Below are positions 1-4,938 of a DNA stretch of 7,169 bases, piece after piece (position 1 is the first letter of the stretch; each line of letters begins with the position of its first letter). Where the stretch lies: contig JAUWWU010000046.1 in the NCBI GenBank assembly GCA_030616695.1, positions 1 to 7,169 of the forward strand, in the 5' to 3' direction. The notes beneath the pieces were generated by a model that had not been told where the DNA came from, made no database searches, and saw nothing but the letters and a program-made list of their open reading frames with translations. Both the position numbers and the translations under genes were made by a program. The stretch is from Candidatus Omnitrophota bacterium. Lineage in GTDB: Bacteria > Omnitrophota > Gorgyraeia > JAHIPI01.

Positions 1-1014
1 AGGAATCCTCCGGGTTATCTTAAGAGGATAAAAAATAAGTATGCCCGTTAGATTAAAAAGGAGATGCGCAAAGGCAATGGTCACGGCGGCCATATTGCCG
101 GTAAGCGACGCGATTATCGCCGTCAAGGTCGTGCCAAGGTTTGCGCCCAGCGTAATGGGGAAAGCGTTCTCCATAGAAAGAATACCCGATGCGACGATAG
201 GAACCATCAGAGCTGTAGTCACTGAACTACTGTGGACAAGGGCGGTAAAGATCAGCCCCATAAACATTGCAAGGGCGGCGTTTCTTCCTAATATGTTATT
301 CAGGACAGCCTCGGTCCTTTTTATAATAAGCGAACGCATGATCCTCATGCCATAAATCAGCGAAAGGAATAAGATAATCAATGCGCCGATAAGTATACAG
401 ACGCTCGCCACCTTTGCCGGAAGATTCATAAAGTCGAGAAAAATCCCATCTATAGCTCTTATGGCCGGTTTTATGATAACGGCTAACGGATTTTTGACGT
501 TCATGCCCGTGATTTCGCAAAATCGCGCGGCGAAAAATCCGGCTGTCCGCTCCAGGAAATGGGTCGATAACTCTATGGGTAGCAGGATCATAGCCGTAAG
601 TATATTAAAAAAATCGTGCATTGTCGAGCAACTCAGCGCGCGTTTGAACTCTTCGCGTCTTGTAAAATGACTCAGGGCAACCAGGGTATTGGTGACTGTC
701 GTGCCGATATTGGCCCCCATAACAATGGGTATGGCGCTTCTTACGCTAAGGACGCCCGCAGCCACAAAAGCGACGATCATTGAGGTAACGGTACCTGAAC
801 TTTGAACGATACTTGTTGCAAGAAGACCTACGAAAAAGCCGATAAGCGGATTAGACGTGGTCCTAATAAGCGTCTCGGCAAACTCGCTACCAAAACCCTT
901 GAAGGCGTGGCTCATCAAAGATATGCTTATGAGAAAAGTATATAAAAGAACAAAAACGGCTATGATTTTTAAAACGTGTGTTATTCTATTGTCTTTGGCG
1001 CCTTCAACGACCAC
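1..1014 (-). CDS. Na+/phosphate cotransporter (NptA/SLC34-like), 3' end outside window
   Basis: Integral membrane protein predicted to import inorganic phosphate with sodium. The 338 residues visible contain the inverted-repeat signature of the Na/Pi cotransporter II family: QSSGTVTS at residues 71-78 followed by GANIGTT at 100-106, then the second copy HSSSVTT at 261-267 followed by GANLGTT at 290-296. Hydrophobic segments surround each motif, and a first membrane segment lies near residues 14-35. The GTG start is chosen because a TGA stop lies five codons upstream in frame and AAAGG sits 5 bases before it. The reading frame is open to the window edge, so the C-terminus, and any PhoU-like tail that some family members carry, cannot be seen. 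It follows the patatin gene on the same strand after a 119-base gap that contains repeat debris and a promoter-like sequence. The family call is firm; phosphate specificity is inferred from the family. Confidence 0.93.
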   Translation of the reverse strand, partial: MVVEGAKDNRITHVLKIIAVFVLLYTFLISISLMSHAFKGFGSEFAETLIRTTSNPLIGFFVGLLATSIVQSSGTVTSMIVAFVAAGVLSVRSAIPIVMGANIGTTVTNTLVALSHFTRREEFKRALSCSTMHDFFNILTAMILLPIELSTHFLERTAGFFAARFCEITGMNVKNPLAVIIKPAIRAIDGIFLDFMNLPAKVASVCILIGALIILFLSLIYGMRIMRSLIIKRTEAVLNNILGRNAALAMFMGLIFTALVHSSSVTTALMVPIVASGILSMENAFPITLGANLGTTLTAIIASLTGNMAAVTIAFAHLLFNLTGILIFYPLKITRRIP

Positions 1015-1063
1015 TTTTACCTTTTCTCACTTAGAGGTTAATTTAATTATTTTTATTTTTGAA

Positions 1064-1124
1064 GGAGGGGTTGCAACGGATTATTGCCTCTATAGTTATA
1101 TCAAAAAATACACCAAAAAGCAAC
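1064..1124 (+). pseudogene. Decayed, internally deleted copy of the HTH element
   Basis: The stretch aligns with the HTH ORF that starts at 2940. GGAGGGGTTGCAAC at 1064-1077 matches GGAGGAGGTTGCAAC at 2952-2966 apart from one base. The following codons read LQRII-AS-I against LQPIRTASEI. After a deletion of roughly 50 bases, 1096-1124 matches the region around 3032-3060 at 26 of 29 positions (TTATATCAAAAAATA, then a purine-rich run ending GCAAC). The second block is shifted one base out of frame relative to the first, so no protein can be made. It lies between the patatin and phosphate transporter genes. I see this similarity directly; the reading as a dead copy is inference. Confidence 0.6.
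1095..1123 (-). promoter_or_regulatory. Possible sigma-70 promoter for the phosphate transporter
   Basis: On the minus strand TTGCTT (1118-1123) and TATAAC (1095-1100) are separated by exactly 17 bases. The -10 box matches the consensus at 5 of 6 positions, but the -35 box only at 3 of 6. It lies about 80 bases upstream of the GTG start and within the decayed HTH copy. Plausible but unproven in this AT-rich gap. Confidence 0.3.
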
Positions 1125-1133
1125 CCTATTATA

Positions 1134-2876
1134 TTATTTCTTTGCAAGAGTTCTTATCTTCGGGAGTATCTGTCTGGCGTGTTTACGCCCCGTTTTTATA
1201 AAGAGATCGGCTTTGTAGAACTCGTACCAATTCGCAAGCTTGGGAATAGGGTGGAGATATATATCCGCCTGCCGGCAGGGGTGTTCGGCTATGGAAAACT
1301 CCATCGCCTGGAAACTATTTACTATAACATCATATATATTAAGCCTCTTTTGCCTTACCCTGACCATGTCCTCCGGCGAAGGCAGCGTATTGACCGCTAT
1401 AATCCTCTTTATGCCTGATTTAGACAGCACGCTTACCGGCACCGGGTTAACAATGCCCCCGTCTACGAGCTGGAGGCTGTTATGCTCTACCGGTTCAAAT
1501 ACGCCGGGTATGGCGATACTGGCCATAACGGCATCTATCAGGTCTCCCCTGTCGATGACAAACTCACGCCTGTTTTTTATATCGCACGCTACTATTTTAA
1601 GCGGCATCTTGAGGTCAAAAAATGTCTTATTGCCGAGATAGGGCTTTAAAATCCTCCTGACCGCCCGTCCTTTAATAAGCCCCCTCAAAGGCAAAGTCGG
1701 GTCAACCAAAAATAGGGTCCTTAGCTTGCTCTTAAAGCTGCGTGCGAGCTTCTCTATTTCTGATGCCGTAAAGCCCGCGGCCCATAAAGCGGCAATAAGG
1801 GCGCCTATGCTTGTTGCCGATATTATATCAATGGGTATCTTCTCCTCCTCCAGAACTTTGAGTACGCCTATATGGCTAAATCCCATTGCGGCGCCGCTTC
1901 CCAGGACAAGGCCGACCATAACGCCGGATATGCCTCTCGCTATGCGCCTTATTGTCTTTTTGTAAGTCACCTTGTGCCCAGGGAGTGTAGCGAAGATGTC
2001 TTTTGAAAGGATGTTACATTTAGCGTCGTAAGTAGTCTGGTTATAGAAACGGTCTTCTTCCAAGATCACAAAAATAGACTGCCTGGCATGGATGCTAAAA
2101 GAGCTCTCGACCTTTTTGATCAACGCCGACGTCCTGCGAAGCGACTTTCTGTCCGATGGGCTCAGGATATGGCAAATGTCCGACTGCCTTAATATCTCAG
2201 AGTTCAGCCCGTCTAAAGACCCTTCTACATCCACTAAGACATAATGATAATCCCCCGTTAACAGGCTTAATTCGGAAGATACCTGTTTTTTACCAGGGAT
2301 AGAACTTGATTTTACAATCAGGGCCTTCTTGCCGGATTCTTTTCTTAAAGCGGCGGCGAGTGCCGTTGCGTAGGAAGAAGCGTACGGGGCTTCGCTATAA
2401 ATAGCTATTATCTTACTTTCGAAAATATCCTTAACGTCTTTTCTGCCGAGCCTCCTCGAGAGGGTATGGCTTAAAAAAATAGCCAGGCGGGGGATCTTCC
2501 GCAGGATCTGATTAAAATTTCTTCTATCGATCCTCAATAAAACCGAATTATTAAGCGCCCTTGCGCTTACAGTGTGGGGCTGCCCCGTAAGCGAAGAGAT
2601 AGAGCCGAAATAGTCCCCTTTCCTCACGCACTCTATTTTCTGCTCCCGGCGCTTTTTTCTTTTATCCGCAGGATGGTAGATCTCCACCCTGCCGTTGACC
2701 ATGCAATAGAAATAATCGGGGGGGTCGCCTTCGTTATAGAGGATTTCCCCTTTCTCAAACTCGTCTACCCGGCACCTTGAGGATATAAAACGTTTTTGAA
2801 AAAAGGACAGGTCTGAAAATAAAGAGAGGCTGTCGATAACGGAAAACTTGTTCGTAAGGTAAGTAATCTCTGCCAT
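1134..2876 (-). CDS. Patatin-like phospholipase with cNMP-binding-like and ParA-like domains
   Basis: This 580-residue three-domain protein has the architecture of bacterial NTE-type esterases. Residues 15-140 form a cyclic-nucleotide-binding fold (KGEILYNEGDPPDYFYCMVNG, then GDYFGSISSLTG). The Arg usual in the phosphate-binding cassette is replaced (GQPHTVSA, His101), so nucleotide binding is doubtful. Residues 154-310 resemble a MinD/ParA ATPase (KIIAIYSE, then ALIVKSSS and YHYVLVDVEG) but have no Walker A glycine-lysine loop. Residues 319-510 are a patatin lipid hydrolase domain, with oxyanion loop GSGAAMG at 326-332, nucleophile Ser356 in ATSIG and dyad Asp472 in DGG. The first Gly of GxSxG is Ala and the usual oxyanion Arg/Lys is Met, but both catalytic residues are present, so activity is likely. 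ATG at 2876 is the first start, with no Shine-Dalgarno; a TATAAT lies just 7 bases upstream. The lipid substrate is unknown. Confidence 0.92.
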   Translation of the reverse strand: MAEITYLTNKFSVIDSLSLFSDLSFFQKRFISSRCRVDEFEKGEILYNEGDPPDYFYCMVNGRVEIYHPADKRKKRREQKIECVRKGDYFGSISSLTGQPHTVSARALNNSVLLRIDRRNFNQILRKIPRLAIFLSHTLSRRLGRKDVKDIFESKIIAIYSEAPYASSYATALAAALRKESGKKALIVKSSSIPGKKQVSSELSLLTGDYHYVLVDVEGSLDGLNSEILRQSDICHILSPSDRKSLRRTSALIKKVESSFSIHARQSIFVILEEDRFYNQTTYDAKCNILSKDIFATLPGHKVTYKKTIRRIARGISGVMVGLVLGSGAAMGFSHIGVLKVLEEEKIPIDIISATSIGALIAALWAAGFTASEIEKLARSFKSKLRTLFLVDPTLPLRGLIKGRAVRRILKPYLGNKTFFDLKMPLKIVACDIKNRREFVIDRGDLIDAVMASIAIPGVFEPVEHNSLQLVDGGIVNPVPVSVLSKSGIKRIIAVNTLPSPEDMVRVRQKRLNIYDVIVNSFQAMEFSIAEHPCRQADIYLHPIPKLANWYEFYKADLFIKTGRKHARQILPKIRTLAKK

Positions 2877-2883
2877 ACAATAA

Positions 2884-2889
2884 ATTATA
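2884..2889 (-). promoter_or_regulatory. -10 box placed for a leaderless patatin mRNA
   Basis: A perfect TATAAT on the minus strand ends 7 bases before the ATG of the patatin gene. That spacing puts the transcription start at or within a base or two of the A of ATG. No Shine-Dalgarno sequence precedes the ATG (TTATTGT), which fits a leaderless message. The corresponding -35 position reads TACAGA and is weak; it overlaps the 28-bp palindrome. Confidence 0.45.
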
Positions 2890-2908
2890 CTCTAAAAATA
2901 ACGGCATC

Positions 2909-2936
2909 TGTAGCCGGGGTTTAAACCCCGGCTACA
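2909..2936. repeat. 28-bp perfect palindrome (REP-like)
   Basis: The half-site TGTAGCCGGGGTTT is followed immediately by its exact complement, AAACCCCGGCTACA, with no loop. It lies in the 63-base gap between the divergently oriented patatin gene and the HTH ORF, 20 bases upstream of the TATAAT. It could be a dispersed palindromic repeat or an operator for either gene. There is no T-run on either side, so it is not an intrinsic terminator. Confidence 0.85.
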
Positions 2937-2939
2937 ATT

Positions 2940-3167
2940 GTGGATAACTGGCGGAGGAGGTTGCAACCAATTCGAACTGCCTCCGAAATATCAGTTCACA
3001 TTAAAATACTACCTGCCCAACACCTTCCGTTATATCAAAAAATAGCCCAAAAGGCAACGGAATTGCACCTTTTGGGCATGTCCTATGAGCGAATAGCTAG
3101 GAGTTTAAATGTCAGTAAGAAAACCGTCAAAAAGGCACTAAAACACCGTCATTGCGAGGGCACGTAG
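2940..3167 (+). CDS. Small HTH protein of repeated element (copy A), 3' end replaced by repeat
   Basis: A 75-codon ORF with a convincing helix-turn-helix at residues 41-70: ATELHLLGMSYERIARSLNV followed by SKKTVKKALKH. This is the pattern of resolvase/transposase or sigma-r4-type DNA-binding helices. It is about 65% identical to the ORF at 4406-4621 from LQPIRTASEI through the HTH. I recall similar tails at the C-terminus of some serine recombinases, so it may be a fragment of one, but no catalytic domain is present here. The last codons (HRHCEGT, stop) come from the ATTGC-type repeat starting at 3146, so the original C-terminus is lost. The GTG start at 2940 has no Shine-Dalgarno. A TTG at 2961, aligned with the start of the other copy, is preceded by GGAGGAGG but with no spacing. 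Expression is uncertain. Confidence 0.5.
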   Translation: MDNWRRRLQPIRTASEISVHIKILPAQHLPLYQKIAQKATELHLLGMSYERIARSLNVSKKTVKKALKHRHCEGT

Positions 3168-3183
3168 TGCTCGAAGCAATCTC
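3146..3183. repeat. ATTGC-type dispersed palindromic repeat, copy 1
   Basis: Begins CCGTCATTGCGAGG and ends CGAAGCAATCTC, with complementary ATTGC/GCAAT arms. An internal GGCAC-GTA-GTGC turn forms a second hairpin. This is the widely seen bacterial intergenic repeat family. It overlaps the end of the HTH ORF and supplies its stop codon. Confidence 0.8.
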
Positions 3184-3191
3184 AATCAAAA

Positions 3192-3227
3192 CCGTCATTG
3201 CGAGGAGTAAAGCGACGAAGCAATCCC
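3192..3227. repeat. ATTGC-type dispersed palindromic repeat, copy 2
   Basis: Same orientation as copy 1, 8 bases further on. It begins CCGTCATTGCGAGG and ends CGACGAAGCAATCCC, with the interior AGTAAAGCGA differing from copy 1. The tandem pair sits directly upstream of the ribosome binding site of the 40-codon ORF. Confidence 0.8.
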
Positions 3228-3242
3228 AAAAGGAGGTAACCC

Positions 3243-3365
3243 ATGCCCTATCTATTCAGCCTTTCAAATCTCATCCGCCCAAAACAAAGATATGTATGGG
3301 CCCAAGTCCGCATATTACGCGAAACCAATAAGGCTATATTAGTCACCGCCCATTCCCTGTTGTGA
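3243..3365 (+). CDS. 40-residue peptide with strong RBS, possibly truncated domain
   Basis: ATG at 3243 is preceded by AAAGGAGGTAACCC, a near-perfect Shine-Dalgarno at good spacing, which is the main reason to list it. The product is basic and starts MPYLFSLSNLIRPKQ, then YVWAQVRILRETNKAILVT. The segment ending ETNKAILV resembles the first strands of a small beta-rich domain I have seen in phage and mobile-element proteins, where it normally continues to a W-I-P-K motif. Here a TGA follows within eight codons, so the ORF may be a remnant. It lies between the ATTGC repeats and an AT-rich 119-base gap with no recognised gene. Function unknown. Confidence 0.45.
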   Translation: MPYLFSLSNLIRPKQRYVWAQVRILRETNKAILVTAHSLL

Positions 3366-3484
3366 GACAAAAAGCTGAAGCAACTGAGGACGTAATGATG
3401 GTCAACTTGATTGTTTAGTTAGGTTTTGTTTCTATTGTTTTATCGACGAAAAAAGTCATTTTGTCAAGATTTAAGGTCTAACCC

Positions 3485-4198
3485 CTATCCCTTTTCCGCA
3501 TAATTGCCTTCTTCCCAAATCATGCGAAAAGCAGCAGCTCGTGCTGTATTGACGAAGCCGGTGGCGGGAACTGCACCAATAACCGTTGGTAACACCAAGA
3601 ACTGAATTCCTGTATTCATGAGCACAAGTAGGAATAGTCTCCAAAAATTTCCCCTTGTCATCCGCCAGCTAATCTTAATCGCTGCTCTTGCTCTCTTTTT
3701 TCCTTCTAACATTATCAAGGATACGAAAAGTAACTTAATATAGAGGTAGGCGCCGGGAAAGAAAAAGAAGAAAAAGGCCAACAGTTTACCAATCGCCAGT
3801 ACTATGTGGACAAAGGTTATGTATATAAGAACAGAGGGAGGTCTTCTTGTTTCCTGTCTGTTTTTTACAGCCCAGTTTGCATGCATAAGTAGGATAACGG
3901 AAAAAAGGGCAACAAGGGGAAAGGTATACAATCCGAACCTGATAAACTTGCGTATCAATATGGAAGTCTGCGCTTTCACTTTTAGCGATATATCTTCCAT
4001 CTTTTCCACATCATTTTCTAAAGTAGCAGTTATGGCTTGACGCGCTGTATCCTTCAACTTATCCACATCAACGCGTACAAGCATAGATGGAATAATCTCG
4101 AAGACAAAGATAATACCCGACACCAGACAGAGCGGTATCCACCATTTGCAAAAGGATCTCCATGCTAAAGCATAGCAGCGAGTAATACTAAGCTTCAT
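3485..4198 (-). CDS. Multi-pass membrane protein, GPDP membrane-domain/DUF975-like
   Basis: This is a 237-residue protein with hydrophobic segments near residues 20-40, 88-108, 123-165 and 187-212. The C-terminal part has the pattern of the glycerophosphoryl diester phosphodiesterase membrane domain and DUF975-like families: a membrane helix ending SLIMLEGKKRARAAIKISW, then RMTRGNFWRLFLLVLMNTG. No catalytic domain is attached, so a role in lipid or envelope biology is only a guess. A polar amphipathic stretch (residues 43-80) separates the first two membrane segments. The start is supported by AAGGAG seven bases before the ATG. A run of six Phe at 142-147 uses mixed codons and is not a slippage tract. 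The gene stands alone between two repeat-rich gaps, and its base composition is more AT-rich than the serS or transporter genes, which would fit horizontal acquisition. Confidence 0.75.
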   Translation of the reverse strand: MKLSITRCYALAWRSFCKWWIPLCLVSGIIFVFEIIPSMLVRVDVDKLKDTARQAITATLENDVEKMEDISLKVKAQTSILIRKFIRFGLYTFPLVALFSVILLMHANWAVKNRQETRRPPSVLIYITFVHIVLAIGKLLAFFFFFFPGAYLYIKLLFVSLIMLEGKKRARAAIKISWRMTRGNFWRLFLLVLMNTGIQFLVLPTVIGAVPATGFVNTARAAAFRMIWEEGNYAEKG

Positions 4199-4220
4199 CT
4201 TTTATCTCCTTCATAGATAA

Positions 4221-4234
4221 GGGTCATTTGACCC
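4221..4234. promoter_or_regulatory. Inverted repeat GGGTCA-TT-TGACCC in the membrane-protein leader
   Basis: Two 6-bp arms with a 2-base centre lie 23-36 bases upstream of the ATG at 4198. Position and symmetry suit an operator or leader element, but no regulator is known here. It is too short for a terminator and has no T-run. Confidence 0.25.
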
Positions 4235-4265
4235 AACCCTGGCGCTATTGGATGAGAAGCACCAA

Positions 4266-4278
4266 GGTTCGAATTGGT
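4266..4278 (-). repeat. 13-bp inverted repeat, left copy
   Basis: GGTTCGAATTGGT is the exact reverse complement of 4411-4423 (ACCAATTCGAACC) at the start of the HTH ORF copy B. The left copy is followed on the plus strand by TATCATTGGCGGAGAGG. The second arm is likewise close to a TGGCGGA sequence (4394-4400), suggesting both come from the same repeat end in opposite orientation. Confidence 0.6.
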
Positions 4279-4296
4279 ATCATTGGCGGAGAGGCT

Positions 4297-4333
4297 CTTC
4301 TTCGCTAAATACTTAACGTATTTAGCTTCGAAG
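4297..4333 (-). repeat. Hairpin 1 with GAA/GAA internal loop
   Basis: Read on the minus strand: CTTC, GAA, GCTAAATAC, loop GTTAA, GTATTTAGC, GAA, GAAG. The outer 4 bp and inner 9 bp are perfectly paired and separated by a symmetrical 3x3 GAA/GAA purine loop. It is an inverted copy of the hairpin at 4635-4670 (33 of 37 positions match). Confidence 0.85.
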
Positions 4334-4354
4334 GAGCTTCAAAGCTAGCTATTC

Positions 4355-4391
4355 CTATGAAGCCGAGAGCAAAAGCATCTCGGCGAAGTAG
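4355..4391 (+). repeat. Hairpin 2 with GAA/GAA internal loop
   Basis: CTAT, GAA, GCCGAGA, nine-base loop GCAAAAGCA, TCTCGGC, GAA, GTAG. The outer stem pairs 4 of 4 with one T-G wobble, and the inner stem is 7 bp. The loop can add GC/GC pairing around AAAA with one bulged A. It has the same layout as hairpins 1 and 3 but a different inner stem sequence. It ends 14 bases before the HTH ORF copy B. Confidence 0.75.
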
Positions 4392-4405
4392 AATGGCGGA
4401 CGCGG

Positions 4406-4621
4406 TTGCAACCAATTCGAACCGCAGCCGAAATAACCGCGCATATCAAAATACTGCCTGTTCAACAAATACATTTATACCAGAGATTAGCCCAAAAAGC
4501 AACGGAATTGCGACTCTTAGGAATGAGCTATGAAGAGATAGCTAATAGTTTAAATATAAACACAAAAACGGCCAAAAAGGCATGCAAATACGGAATGGAC
4601 AGATTTGGACAAAAGTATTGA
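4406..4621 (+). CDS. Small HTH protein of repeated element (copy B)
   Basis: A 71-codon ORF starting at a TTG and encoding MQPIRTAAEITAHIKILPVQ, then a helical region and a helix-turn-helix, ATELRLLGMSYEEIANSLNI followed by NTKTAKKACKY (residues 32-62). It is homologous to copy A at 2940-3167 over about 62 residues. Differences include many third-position and conservative changes, suggesting both copies were once under protein-level selection. The last codons (MDRFGQKY) are encoded by an arm of the inverted repeat at 4597-4684. No classical Shine-Dalgarno precedes the TTG, and the frame stays open upstream (VEWRTR before LQPIR), so the true start is uncertain. The ORF may be the tail of a larger lost protein such as a recombinase. 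It is flanked by structured hairpins on both sides. Confidence 0.5.
   Translation: MQPIRTAAEITAHIKILPVQQIHLYQRLAQKATELRLLGMSYEEIANSLNINTKTAKKACKYGMDRFGQKY
4411..4423 (+). repeat. 13-bp inverted repeat, right copy
   Basis: ACCAATTCGAACC, the exact reverse complement of 4266-4278. It lies next to the palindrome GGTTGCAACC (4404-4413) that also begins copy A (2959-2968) and is recognisable in the decayed copy at 1069-1077. Confidence 0.6.
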
Positions 4622-4684
4622 AATTTTGCCTGCACTTTGAAGCCAAATACGTAAGTATTTGGCGAAGAAGTGTCCAATTTGTCC
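4597..4684. repeat. Outer inverted repeat enclosing hairpin 3
   Basis: GGACAGATTTGGACA (4597-4611) is complementary to TGTCCAATTTGTCC (4671-4684) with one mismatch and one bulge. The right arm abuts hairpin 3 directly. Together they make a nested cruciform-capable structure at the 3' end of HTH copy B, consistent with the end of a mobile or repeat element. Confidence 0.65.
4635..4670 (+). repeat. Hairpin 3 with GAA/GAA internal loop and GTAA loop
   Basis: CTTT, GAA, GCCAAATAC, loop GTAA, GTATTTGGC, GAA, GAAG. The loop is of GNRA type. Relative to hairpin 1, the third inner pair is C-G instead of T-A, a compensating change that keeps the stem intact. It is not followed by a T-run, so it is not an ordinary intrinsic terminator. 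Confidence 0.85.
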
Positions 4685-4787
4685 GGTATTTTTGTGGTGA
4701 AATTTTTGTAACTCTTTAGGGTATAACCGGTTGTAAAATGTCCCCCTTTACTGGTGGGCAAGCACAACATCTTGTATTCATGGAGAT
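4685..4787. other. Gap between repeat element and terminator, no gene seen
   Basis: The gene-free stretch 4622-4938 holds hairpin 3 and its outer arms, then this AT-rich segment, the terminator at 4788-4824 and about 110 bases of 3' flank of the small secreted-protein gene. On the minus strand this segment begins near AAAGGGGGACATTTTACAAC, which vaguely resembles insertion-sequence ends, but no transposase or paired end is present. A minus-strand ORF running through it and the terminator looks spurious. Confidence 0.4.
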
Positions 4788-4824
4788 AAAAAGCTTGGGG
4801 CGTCCCAGCACAAAACGCCCCAAG
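4788..4824 (-). terminator. Intrinsic terminator of the small secreted-protein gene
   Basis: On the minus strand, CTTGGGGCGT pairs perfectly with ACGCCCCAAG over 10 bp around an 11-base loop. The stem is followed by C and TTTTT. It lies 114 bases after the stop codon at 4939. There is no T-run in the plus direction, so it acts on minus-strand transcription only. Confidence 0.85.
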
Positions 4825-4938
4825 ATCTATTGTTTGGCCTGAACATCGATCATAAGTGGCTTTAAAATCCAGCACGAATGTTGATTCAATTTCTAACGAC
4901 CTCCCATTACCTAAGCATCAGCCAGTGTTCATCTCAAC

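Noticed and set aside
857..1201. Plus-strand ORF opposite the phosphate transporter
   Set aside because: It is the shadow of the transporter gene and intergenic debris, without a ribosome binding site or domain.
2911..2934. Palindrome as an intrinsic terminator
   Set aside because: No T-run follows in either direction, and both flanking genes point away from it.
3439..3467. TTGACA, 17 bases, GATAAA on the minus strand
   Set aside because: Good promoter spacing, but it points away from the membrane-protein gene and no minus-strand gene follows before the patatin gene 560 bases further on.
4297..4670. Integron attC sites or a CRISPR array
   Set aside because: The hairpins lack the attC core sites (RYYYAAC/GTTRRRY), and the repeats are neither evenly spaced nor separated by spacers.
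4528..4875. Minus-strand 115-codon ORF
   Set aside because: It runs through an intrinsic terminator, two hairpin elements and the opposite strand of the HTH ORF, has no ribosome binding site, and resembles no protein family.
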